Shown here piece by piece: positions 1 to 5,441 of a stretch of DNA of 5,594 bases. This DNA comes from RGIG7332 sp045589235 (lineage in GTDB: Bacteria; Bacillota; Clostridia; Oscillospirales; JAAYXM01): the NCBI GenBank assembly GCA_045589235.1, contig JAZNOR010000030.1, positions 1 through 5,594 of the forward strand. The letters run 5' to 3'. The notes under the pieces were generated by a model that was not told the origin of the DNA, ran no database searches, and saw only the letters and a program-made list of their open reading frames with translations. How positions within the stretch are numbered: position 1 is the first letter of the stretch; each line of letters begins with the position of its first letter. A program made the translations under genes and the position numbers.

Positions 1-1150
1 ATCCGTTTGCAAGTTTTCTTTCAAGCTCCTCAATCCGTTGCAGCAGAAGGCTTTCGTCATTTTCCACTACACCCGTACAGAGCTTTACGATGCAAATTTC
101 TGCATCAATTCGCTTGTTTGCACTCGCAGAAATTGTGGACAAAGTATTGGAAATTGTTGAAATCATTGTAATTAAACGAGTTTCGCTCAAATTTGCCATT
201 TGCCGTGCAAGTGTAGTTGCGCTTACGGACACATTCATACGGTTAATTTTTGCACCTTCCGCAACTTTTTCAACGAGTAAATCCCTGAAATATGCGCTGA
301 GTTCTCCAAGTAACGAAACCAGGTCGCGACCGCCGTTATATAAATCGGAAAGTTGGTTTAGCGCGCTCGCGCTATCCCTGTCTGCAATCGCATCGACAAG
401 TGCTTCTATTGCACTTGAACCTGTAATTCCCACAACATTTTCAACGGTGGAAACAGAAATACTTGCCTCACCGTATGCTGCACATTGGTCAAAAATCGAT
501 AATGCATCGCGCATACCGCCATCGCACAGACGTGCAATGAACGTAGCCGCATCGTCATCAATTGATATTCCTTCACTTTGCGCAATATACAAAATACGCT
601 GCTTTATATCTTCACAGTCAATTCGCTTAAATGTAAAGCGCTGGCAGCGCGACAAGATCGTTGCTGGAACTTTGTGCAACTCGGTTGTTGCAAGAATAAA
701 GAGCACGTGCTCAGGCGGTTCTTCCATAATTTTAAGCAGTGCGTTGAATGCACTGTTTGAAAACATATGAACCTCGTCTATAATATAAACACGCTTTTTA
801 ACGTTTGCAGGTGAATAAATCGCCTCGTCACGCAGTTCTCGAACACCATCGACACCTGTGTTCGATGCCGCGTCAATCTCAACAACATCCAAAATCTGAC
901 CGGAAGAAATTCCAAGGCAGGACGGACATTTGTTACACGGGTCTCCGTTAATAGGTGCTTCGCAGTTAACTGCTTTTGCCAAAATTTTAGCGCAGGTGGT
1001 TTTTCCGGTACCGCGTGAACCCGCAAAAAGATACGCATGCGAAAAACGCCCGCTTGTAATCTGCGCGCGAAGAGTATCTGTTATTGCCGGCTGGCCGACG
1101 ACATCTGCAAATGTCTGCGGACGCCATTTGCGATACAACGCCTGATACAC
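1..1150 (-). CDS. dnaX: DNA polymerase III subunit gamma/tau, N-terminal 383 residues (partial)
   Basis: This is the clamp-loader ATPase that loads the sliding clamp at the replication fork. The reading frame is open from a GTG at 1150 to the left edge, so the C-terminus (the tau region and any programmed frameshift site) is outside the window. The protein begins VYQALYRKWRPQTF. Visible motifs are the Walker A loop GSRGTGKTT (about residues 44-52), four zinc-binding cysteines C63, C72, C75 and C78, Walker B YIIDEVHM (about 122-129), sensor 1 LATTE (152-156), the arginine-finger motif LSRCQRF (165-171) and sensor 2 GGMRDALS (210-217). The rest is the helical collar domain. A GGGTGG ribosome site (1157-1162) lies 5-6 nt before the GTG; an in-frame TTG just upstream (1153) is a possible alternative start. 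The gene follows the SRP RNA with no room for its own promoter, so it is probably co-transcribed with it. Family assignment is certain; only the exact start is open. Confidence 0.97.
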   Translation of the reverse strand, partial: MYQALYRKWRPQTFADVVGQPAITDTLRAQITSGRFSHAYLFAGSRGTGKTTCAKILAKAVNCEAPINGDPCNKCPSCLGISSGQILDVVEIDAASNTGVDGVRELRDEAIYSPANVKKRVYIIDEVHMFSNSAFNALLKIMEEPPEHVLFILATTELHKVPATILSRCQRFTFKRIDCEDIKQRILYIAQSEGISIDDDAATFIARLCDGGMRDALSIFDQCAAYGEASISVSTVENVVGITGSSAIEALVDAIADRDSASALNQLSDLYNGGRDLVSLLGELSAYFRDLLVEKVAEGAKINRMNVSVSATTLARQMANLSETRLITMISTISNTLSTISASANKRIDAEICIVKLCTGVVENDESLLLQRIEELERKLANG

Positions 1151-1166
1151 CAAAACCACCCTTTCT

Positions 1167-1466
1167 CTTTGACCTATCACAAGGCCGCACACCAACCGTT
1201 GAATAAAAGATATGCACGGTATTTATGCAGTTAGCTCGAAATCGGCACGCCCGCGGCACACGACACTTACCGCTTAATGCTGCTCGGTTCCCCGCCTGAC
1301 ATGGTTCACGGAGCACCGTTGCGCAGGACCGATTCGTCATCACCACTTACATACTCCTGCTACACATCCTAATACCCTAAGGTCGGAATTCACCCCTGCT
1401 GAAGCGGATTGCAGGTGTAGGGCACCGCTGACTCCCCGGCTAGTGCGGCCTTGTCATAGGTCAAAG
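1167..1466 (-). ncRNA. scr: Signal recognition particle RNA, long (Alu-domain) form; scRNA
   Basis: This is the RNA core of the signal recognition particle, which with Ffh targets membrane and secreted proteins. Read on the minus strand, the apical helix 8 is unmistakable: GTCAGG, then the stem CGG-GGAA-CCG with a GGAA tetraloop at 1291-1288, then AGCAGCA, giving the conserved symmetric loop. The upstream half has the Alu-type segment CCTACACCTGCAATCCGC (about 1430-1413) typical of Bacillus and Clostridium SRP RNAs. The two ends pair as a 24-bp stem (1466-1443 with 1190-1167) interrupted by one G-G mismatch. In B. subtilis the precursor is trimmed by RNase III, and this stem is the likely cleavage substrate here, so mature ends are probably a little inside the coordinates given. 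Its position directly upstream of dnaX matches B. subtilis. Ends are approximate. Confidence 0.93.
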
Positions 1467-1478
1467 CTTATATTTAAT

Positions 1479-1507
1479 AGTATAATATAATTTTACTCAT
1501 TTCGCAA
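1479..1507 (-). promoter_or_regulatory. Sigma-A promoter of the SRP RNA (and probably dnaX)
   Basis: On the minus strand a -35 TTGCGA (1507-1502) is followed after 17 bp by a -10 TATACT (1484-1479). Transcription would start near 1472, only a few bases before the terminal stem of the SRP RNA. An overlapping alternative is TTGTAT with TATATT, also with a 17-bp spacer. No other promoter is visible between here and the dnaX start. Confidence 0.7.
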
Positions 1508-1536
1508 TACAAAATTACATTATAACAAAGTTTTTC

Positions 1537-1565
1537 TTGCCAAATTGAAAAATAGCTGATATAAT
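1537..1565 (+). promoter_or_regulatory. Sigma-A promoter of the tRNA-Pro gene
   Basis: A -35 TTGCCA (1537-1542) lies 17 bp before a perfect -10 TATAAT (1560-1565). The predicted start, near 1572, is about 9 bases before the tRNA. It diverges from the SRP RNA promoter, with the two -35 boxes 29 bp apart. Confidence 0.82.
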
Positions 1566-1580
1566 AGATAATGTTCGTAG

Positions 1581-1657
1581 CGAGGTGTAGCTCAGTTTGG
1601 TAGAGTGCTTGGTTTGGGACCAAGATGCCGCAGGTTCGAGTCCTGTCACCTCGACCA
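1581..1657 (+). tRNA. tRNA-Pro (anticodon UGG), CCA encoded
   Basis: The cloverleaf is complete. The 7-bp acceptor stem is CGAGGTG with CACCTCG, the D arm is GCTC...GAGT, and the anticodon stem CTTGG/CCAAG closes the loop TTTGGGA, which puts TGG (1615-1617) at positions 34-36. The T arm is GCAGG/CCTGT with loop TTCGAGT. The discriminator is A and the CCA tail is encoded. UGG reads most or all proline codons by wobble. Confidence 0.97.
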
Positions 1658-1700
1658 TTAAAGGATCGTATACTTTTGTATACGGTCCTTTAATTTTTTT
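1658..1700 (+). terminator. Intrinsic terminator of the tRNA-Pro gene
   Basis: A 16-bp stem (1658-1673 with 1678-1693, one U-G wobble) with a TTTT loop is followed by seven T residues (1694-1700). It begins immediately after the tRNA CCA. Confidence 0.93.
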
Positions 1701-1705
1701 ATACG

Positions 1706-1783
1706 GGACTCGAAAGGGGGCTCTTAGCAAGCTGCCGGTGGCCGCTTGCAACCGCCGTGGCTTTTCCGCAGAAAAACGAGTCC
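1706..1783. repeat. GC-rich hairpin-forming segment with 7-bp terminal inverted repeats
   Basis: GGACTCG (1706-1712) is inverted as CGAGTCC (1777-1783). Both are versions of the tRNA T-loop sequence. Between them are a hairpin at 1727-1749 (GCAAGC-T-GCC, loop GGT, GGC-C-GCTTGC) and a smaller one at 1762-1775 (TTTTC, loop CGCA, GAAAA). The segment is clearly richer in GC than the AT-rich DNA on both sides and encodes nothing credible. It looks like a small inserted or residual repeat element, but I cannot name a family. Confidence 0.5.
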
Positions 1784-1795
1784 TGTCACCTCGAC
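1777..1795 (+). repeat. Exact 19-bp copy of the tRNA-Pro 3' end
   Basis: CGAGTCCTGTCACCTCGAC is identical to tRNA positions 1637-1655, exactly 140 bp upstream. It covers the T loop through most of the acceptor end. After it the copy reads TA where the tRNA has CA. The 5' half of the T stem and everything before it are missing, so this is not a functional tRNA. It could be an attachment-site duplication left by an integrated element, or the remnant of a second tRNA gene. Confidence 0.8.
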
Positions 1796-1798
1796 TAG

Positions 1799-1832
1799 AA
1801 AACCACACACCCTTTTGGGTGTGTGGTTTTTT
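1799..1832. terminator. Intrinsic terminator shared by the convergent tRNA region and MATE gene
   Basis: A perfect 14-bp stem, AAAACCACACACCC (1799-1812) with GGGTGTGTGGTTTT (1817-1830), has a TTTT loop and a T run that continues to 1832 on the plus strand. On the minus strand it begins 10 nt after the MATE stop codon and ends in TTTT, so it probably works in both directions. Confidence 0.87.
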
Positions 1833-1842
1833 ATTTGCGCAT

Positions 1843-3168
1843 TTACTCAACCTGTAATATATTGATATCATTTTTTCTCAATAAAAACATATATGCTCCA
1901 AGTGACACGATGCTGTCGAAGGCATTGCCAATGCCAAACAACAATGCTATACCAAGCAGCGATGGAGTCCAGATCCCTGTCATATATAAAATAAATGCAA
2001 TACCATAATATATCGTGTTTGTCACAACTGATTCAAACAACATATAATTTGTTTTGCCAAGTCCATAGAACGTTGCATCAAACACATTTTGAACTGCATA
2101 TAAAATATAGAATCCAACAAGTACCATAACCAGGTTAAATAACTTATCCACATCACTAAAACCAAGTATATGTATCATAAACGGTTTCCAGGCAGGAATA
2201 CTTACGATCCATAGTATTACAATGATAGCGGTAAGTCCAAAATATCCGAGCGAGTTTTTTCGAATATTTTCATTGTCTGCCGCTACTTCTTGCTTGATTA
2301 ACTCTCCTAGTTGCAATACGGGAAGAAGGAGCCAGCCCCATATAAAATTATTTGCTACCCAATAGGTTCCTTGCTCCCCCACGACGTTGACCATTCGCGA
2401 AATCATCAGCATATAAGCTATATTGCGCACCAACGATTCAACTCCGGATATTCCTCCGATTTTAATAAATTCTTTTGCCCATGAGAAGTTTAGCTTTTCT
2501 TTTGTAAAAAACCTGATTCCTTCCCTGGCTAGAAATGCAAGCGACGCGACAAGCAAAACAAAATTAACAATAATATTGGAGTAACCTATACCGTTTATAC
2601 CCACGTTTGCTGATATCGGTAAACCTGAAATAAGAAAAGTATCCATAACAAGGCACAAAACGAACCGTGCTAAGGTAAGTACGTATAAATATTTGCTCTT
2701 ATTTACTGTTATGAGTGCAACGAGCGCAAATTGTGCCAGAATAGCAAAAATATTTGCGATGCTTTCTATGCGTATATATGATGCTGAAGCTTCAATAATA
2801 CTCGTATCGGTTGCCATAATTTTTAGCATTGGCTCTGCAAAAACAAGCACGATGGCAGACAAAACAACATATACACCAAGTGCTATCAACATACCGGTAC
2901 GCACACAATTTGAAAATTCCGTTTTGCTTTTTTTCACTTTACCAATAAAATAGAATAGTGGCAGAATTATAGCTTCATTTAGTATCTCGTATAACAGATT
3001 TACCCATGAAAGCTGCCCAGCAATTGAAAACGTCCACTCTCCCGGCATCTGACCAAGAAAAAACACGCGTACCGTTGTATAGACGGTTGGCACAAGCCCC
3101 AGAACAACCAGTGCGAAAAAAAGCTTATAATTGATTTTACTAAGCGACAGTTTAAGTTTAGAAAACAC
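1843..3168 (-). CDS. MATE-family multidrug/cation efflux transporter
   Basis: The product is a 441-residue inner-membrane protein with about 12 hydrophobic segments (roughly 15-38, 48-76, 91-111, 133-154, 160-181, 188-211, 236-258, 268-287, 306-325, 342-362, 376-397 and 401-428), the size and layout of MATE exporters in the MOP superfamily. The two halves have the usual glycine-rich turns, such as GINGIGYSN (190-198) and DATFYGLGKT (364-373), and an early GQLSWVNLLYEILNEAI stretch. MATE proteins expel cationic drugs or small organic cations in exchange for Na+ or H+; the substrate cannot be read from sequence. I place the start at GTG 3168 because a perfect AGGAGG (3182-3177) lies 8 nt before it. 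The longer frame from ATG 3234 would begin inside the leader terminator. The gene is transcribed alone, divergently from the CorB/CorC operon, and its leader suggests premature-termination control. A related MOP flippase is the main alternative. Confidence 0.85.
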   Translation of the reverse strand: MFSKLKLSLSKINYKLFFALVVLGLVPTVYTTVRVFFLGQMPGEWTFSIAGQLSWVNLLYEILNEAIILPLFYFIGKVKKSKTEFSNCVRTGMLIALGVYVVLSAIVLVFAEPMLKIMATDTSIIEASASYIRIESIANIFAILAQFALVALITVNKSKYLYVLTLARFVLCLVMDTFLISGLPISANVGINGIGYSNIIVNFVLLVASLAFLAREGIRFFTKEKLNFSWAKEFIKIGGISGVESLVRNIAYMLMISRMVNVVGEQGTYWVANNFIWGWLLLPVLQLGELIKQEVAADNENIRKNSLGYFGLTAIIVILWIVSIPAWKPFMIHILGFSDVDKLFNLVMVLVGFYILYAVQNVFDATFYGLGKTNYMLFESVVTNTIYYGIAFILYMTGIWTPSLLGIALLFGIGNAFDSIVSLGAYMFLLRKNDINILQVE

Positions 3169-3202
3169 ACTCGTTTCCTCCTTTTTGTTATTGTAAAAGG
3201 AC

Positions 3203-3232
3203 AAAAAAGCACCTGCACAAAAGCGCAGATGC
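3203..3232 (-). terminator. Leader (attenuator) terminator of the MATE gene
   Basis: On the minus strand GCATCTGCGC (3232-3223) pairs with GTGCAGGTGC (3218-3209), 10 bp with two G-U pairs, with a TTTT loop and then six T residues (3208-3203). It lies about 135 nt after the predicted transcription start and 35 nt before the MATE start codon. No minus-strand gene lies upstream for it to end, so it most likely controls read-through into the transporter. The 5' arm segment TCTGCG (3229-3224) can instead pair with CGCAGA (3270-3265), a possible antiterminator. Confidence 0.83.
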
Positions 3233-3264
3233 AAAAAAAGACAATAATCCCAATTACTTTGATT

Positions 3265-3362
3265 TCTGCGACAATAAGTGCATTTTACCGGAAGTTACCG
3301 CAAGTCTGTCAGGTTTACGGTAAGTTTCCCAATTGCCGAAGCAACCGCTTAAAGTCACTATT
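3265..3362 (-). promoter_or_regulatory. Candidate riboswitch aptamer in the MATE leader (guanidine-IV/mepA type suspected)
   Basis: On the minus strand the leader can fold as a closing stem AATAGTG (3362-3356) with CACTTATT (3280-3273, one bulge) around two hairpins. One is GGTTGC-TTCG-GCAATT (3346-3331). The other is GGAA/TTACCG paired with CGGTAA/TTCC (3329-3290) around a 17-nt loop. A second CGGTAA (3290-3285) could compete for the same TTACCG, giving two exclusive folds. The combination of a structured leader, a terminator and a MATE gene in a probable clostridium is what is known for guanidine-IV (mepA-motif) riboswitches, which switch MATE exporters on when guanidine binds. The structures are read by eye, and the class is inferred from context and general resemblance, not from a model match. 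Confidence 0.5.
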
Positions 3363-3373
3363 TACTTGTGCTT

Positions 3374-3402
3374 ATTATATCCTTCGTTTTTTTCTCTGTC
3401 AA
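3374..3402 (-). promoter_or_regulatory. Consensus sigma-A promoter of the MATE transporter
   Basis: On the minus strand a perfect -35 TTGACA (3402-3397) and perfect -10 TATAAT (3379-3374) are separated by 17 bp. Transcription should start near 3367, leaving a leader of about 200 nt. Such a strong promoter fits a gene controlled after initiation. Confidence 0.92.
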
Positions 3403-3410
3403 CCTCAGAA

Positions 3411-3427
3411 GAAAAGGAATCCTTTTC
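3411..3427. promoter_or_regulatory. 17-bp palindrome between divergent promoters; possible operator
   Basis: GAAAAGGAATCCTTTTC is a perfect inverted repeat of 8-bp arms around one central A. It lies between the two divergent -35 boxes, 8 bp from the MATE one and 5 bp from the CorB/CorC one. As RNA it would make only a poor hairpin and is not followed by T residues, so a dimeric protein binding site is the more natural reading. No regulator gene is in the window. Confidence 0.5.
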
Positions 3428-3432
3428 CCCAC

Positions 3433-3461
3433 TTGACAAACGTATGTAAATGCTATATACT
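3433..3461 (+). promoter_or_regulatory. Sigma-A promoter of the CorB/CorC-nitroreductase operon
   Basis: A perfect -35 TTGACA (3433-3438) and a -10 TATACT (3456-3461) are separated by 17 bp. The start would be near 3468, giving a leader of about 160 nt before the CorB/CorC start. Confidence 0.88.
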
Positions 3462-3497
3462 ATTCACGATATTATGTAAGGAAGGTGAGATACTCAA

Positions 3498-3575
3498 ATG
3501 GACAGTAGCGGCGACGCCGGGCGACCTAACATTTTAAAATATTACGACATATCTATGCCCATTTTAAGGGAGTAG
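3498..3575 (+). CDS. Putative 25-residue leader peptide overlapping an attenuator
   Basis: An ATG (3498) lies 9 nt after a strong ribosome site, AGGTGA (3483-3488), about 30 nt after the predicted transcript start. The frame runs 25 codons to TAG at 3573-3575. The peptide begins MDSSGDAGRPNILKYY and ends MPILRE. It has acidic residues at 2 and 6, a proline at 10, and an in-frame echo (NILK then PILR) from two ATTTTAA copies 30 bp apart. The last ten codons cover the 5' arm and loop of the leader terminator, and the stop codon is inside its 3' arm, so a ribosome finishing the peptide would stop the hairpin from forming. I do not recognise the peptide. The role is inferred from the ribosome site and the overlap. 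Enterobacterial mgtL is a known leader peptide before a Mg2+ transporter, but I see no sequence relationship. Confidence 0.5.
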   Translation: MDSSGDAGRPNILKYYDISMPILRE

Positions 3576-3588
3576 TATGTCTTTTTTT
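3546..3588 (+). terminator. Leader (attenuator) terminator of the CorB/CorC operon
   Basis: GACATA (3546-3551) pairs with TATGTC (3576-3581), continuing inward past a bulged T with CTA/TAG and CCC/GGG (loop 3561-3567), and is followed by seven T residues (3582-3588). It lies 42 nt before the CorB/CorC start codon and inside the operon's own leader, with no upstream plus-strand gene except the short leader ORF. It therefore appears to be a conditional terminator. Confidence 0.78.
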
Positions 3589-3630
3589 GTTGTTTCAAAT
3601 TAATAATTAAAATGTTTAGGAGTTTTTATA

Positions 3631-4878
3631 ATGTCAAATAAAATTATTGCTATGGCAATATGTGTTATTCTTTCCGCGTACTTTTCTGCGACGGAAACTG
3701 CTTTTTCATCACTTAACAAAACAAGGCTCAAAGCGCTCGTTGAAAAAGGCAACAAGCGCGCGGCTCTTGCGCTTCGCTTATGCGAGAATTACGACAAGTT
3801 AATATCAACTATCCTCATAGGCAACAATATAGTAAACATTGCGGTTGCCTCTATCGGTACTCTTTTATTCGTAAGCTTTCTCGGTGCCGAGCGCGGTGCA
3901 ACTGTTTCAACTCTTGTTGTTACTGTTGTTGTACTTATCTTTGGTGAAATCACGCCGAAAAGCGTTGCTAAGGATTTCCCTGAAAAGTTTGCAATGTTTT
4001 CAGCTCCGATTATCAATTTTTTAATTAAACTTTTACTTCCGCTTAATTTTGTTTTTGGTGCGTGGAAAAAGCTTGTTTCACGCATTTTCAAAGTTGACGA
4101 TGACAGCAAAATGTCACAGGAAGAGCTTCTTTTACTCATTGATGAGGTCGAGCAAGAAGGCGCTATTGATGAAACCGAGAGCGAGCTAATTCACAATGCG
4201 GTTGAATTTGGCGACATTGATGTTCAGAGCATTCTGACACACCGCGTTGACCTTGAAGGTGTCGACATAACTGCAACTAAAGAAGAAGTTGCAGCGAAAT
4301 TCACCTCGACTCGTTATTCGCGTCTTCTTGTTTATGAAGATACGATTGATAAAATCGTTGGTATTTTACATCTTAAGGATTTTTATCAGAATACGGGAAT
4401 CTCTCCAAAATCGGTTAAAAACCTTATGACTCCGCCCGTTTTTATTCATCAAACAGAAAAGGTTGATGACTTGCTCAGAACACTGCAATCTTCAAAATCT
4501 CATGTTGCAATCGTTGTTGACGAATACGGCGGAACGCTTGGTATCGTTACAATGGAGGATATTTTAGAAGAGCTTGTTGGCGATATTTGGGATGAACACG
4601 ATGAAGTAGAAGAGGACTTTAGAAAAATCGCTGAAAATGCTTATATTGTTGATTGTTCTGTTTCTCTTGAAGATTTCTTTGATCGCTTTGATATAGATGA
4701 CGGCGATTTCGAATCCGTTTCACTCGGCGGTTGGGTTATGGAGCAGTTCGACGGAATTCCGGACAAGGGCGATTCTTTTGAATATGAAGGTCTTACGATA
4801 ATCGTTGCCAAAACAGATAACCATCGCATTGAAAAGGTAAGGGTTTCAATAAATCCCGTTGAGGAGGCAGATGAATGA
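3631..4878 (+). CDS. CorB/CorC (CNNM-like) membrane protein: DUF21, CBS pair, CorC_HlyC domain
   Basis: The product has 415 residues, normal for the family. Residues 1-150 form the DUF21/CNNM membrane domain with its hallmark motifs: FSATETAFSSLNKTRLK (18-34), the GNN of ILIGNNIVNI (64-66) and FGEITPKSVAK (104-114). A CBS pair follows: the first around 196-255 (HRVDLEGVD, RYSRLLVYEDTIDKIVGIL), the second around 262-318 (HVAIVVDEYGGTLGIVTMED). Residues 330-412 are the CorC_HlyC domain (SLGGWVMEQFDGIPDKGDSF). Characterised relatives (CorB, CorC, CNNM) move or regulate Mg2+, with the CBS pair binding ATP-Mg; older names such as hemolysin C are misleading. An AGGAG ribosome site (3618-3622) is 8 nt before the ATG. 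The gene heads a two-gene operon with a terminator-bearing leader. Metal specificity is inferred from family. Confidence 0.93.
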   Translation: MSNKIIAMAICVILSAYFSATETAFSSLNKTRLKALVEKGNKRAALALRLCENYDKLISTILIGNNIVNIAVASIGTLLFVSFLGAERGATVSTLVVTVVVLIFGEITPKSVAKDFPEKFAMFSAPIINFLIKLLLPLNFVFGAWKKLVSRIFKVDDDSKMSQEELLLLIDEVEQEGAIDETESELIHNAVEFGDIDVQSILTHRVDLEGVDITATKEEVAAKFTSTRYSRLLVYEDTIDKIVGILHLKDFYQNTGISPKSVKNLMTPPVFIHQTEKVDDLLRTLQSSKSHVAIVVDEYGGTLGIVTMEDILEELVGDIWDEHDEVEEDFRKIAENAYIVDCSVSLEDFFDRFDIDDGDFESVSLGGWVMEQFDGIPDKGDSFEYEGLTIIVAKTDNHRIEKVRVSINPVEEADE

Positions 4879-5441
4879 GTGCATTTGACACAATTTTATC
4901 GCGCAGAACGGTAAGAAAATTTAAAAAAGAACCGTTATCTGATACTGATTTAATTAAAATCGTTAATGCAGGCAGGCTTGCCGCATCAGGTGCTAACCGT
5001 CAGCCGATTAAATATGCAATTATTTCAGATGAAAAAATATGCGCAAAAGTTTTTCCTCACACTAAATGGGCGGGATATATTGACTGGAATCCAACTGAGG
5101 CGGAGAGCCCTTCTGCATATATTGCAATTTTGGCAGATAATGATATTAAGCCCATAAAAGCGTGCGAGGTAGACTGCGGTCTTGTTATGAGCAACATGAT
5201 GCTTGCGGCGGAAGAATTGGGCATTGGCAGTTGTGCACTCGGCTCAATTGACCGAGAGGATATACATAAAATGCTCGATTTGCCTGAAAATCTTTATGTT
5301 TCATATCTTTTAGCGCTCGGGTATCCGGCACAAGAGGCGGAATTTTTTGAATCTAGCGATATGAAATATTATCACGATGAGAATGGCAATGTTCACGTTC
5401 CAAAACGACCATTAGATGAAGTTTTAATTAAGAAAATATAA
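4875..5441 (+). CDS. Nitroreductase-family FMN-dependent oxidoreductase
   Basis: This is a 188-residue soluble flavoprotein of the nitroreductase superfamily, which reduces nitro compounds, quinones or other substrates with NAD(P)H on FMN. The N-terminal FMN-phosphate motif SRRTVRKF (9-16) has R10, R11 and R14, followed by the ASGANRQP motif (37-44), the dimer helix GLVMSNMMLAAEELGIGSC (102-120) and ALGYPAQE (147-154). The length suits the short subfamily. The middle of the protein is simple and has no ferredoxin or other fused domain. The ATG overlaps the upstream stop as ATGA, and AGGAGG (4862-4867) sits 7 nt before it inside the CorB/CorC coding end, so the two are co-transcribed and probably translationally coupled. 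The true substrate is unknown, and a functional link to metal transport is not evident. Confidence 0.92.
   Translation: MSAFDTILSRRTVRKFKKEPLSDTDLIKIVNAGRLAASGANRQPIKYAIISDEKICAKVFPHTKWAGYIDWNPTEAESPSAYIAILADNDIKPIKACEVDCGLVMSNMMLAAEELGIGSCALGSIDREDIHKMLDLPENLYVSYLLALGYPAQEAEFFESSDMKYYHDENGNVHVPKRPLDEVLIKKI

Noticed and set aside
1..383. Programmed frameshift site for making gamma versus tau from dnaX
   Set aside because: I saw no slippery A-run with a following stem in the portion present. The usual location would be beyond the left edge.
90..770. A 226-codon plus-strand open frame
   Set aside because: It lies antisense to the well-supported dnaX frame, shows no recognisable domain and has no ribosome site.
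1515..1871. Open frames across the tRNA on both strands, including a minus-strand frame containing VTGLEPAASWSQTKHSTKL
   Set aside because: These are translations of tRNA and terminator sequence, a well-known source of false proteins. They have no ribosome site and overlap a certain tRNA.
3169..3234. Longer MATE start at ATG 3234, adding 22 residues
   Set aside because: The extra codons are the leader terminator hairpin and its T run, while GTG 3168 has a perfect AGGAGG at good spacing.
3254..3283. Nine-residue leader peptide (MHLLSQKSK) in the MATE leader, minus strand
   Set aside because: It has no ribosome site before the ATG and does not overlap the terminator in a way that suggests ribosome control. 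RNA folding explains the region better.
3476..3530. Resemblance of the CorB/CorC leader to the M-box Mg2+ riboswitch (AGGTGAG, GACGCC, ACCTAACA)
   Set aside because: The M-box is about 160 nt with several required helices. Only about 80 nt precede the terminator here, and AGGTGAG is explained as a ribosome site. A model search would settle it.
3229..3537. A 102-codon plus-strand open frame
   Set aside because: It runs antisense through the MATE leader and promoters and across both plus-strand promoter elements, with no ribosome site or protein-like composition.
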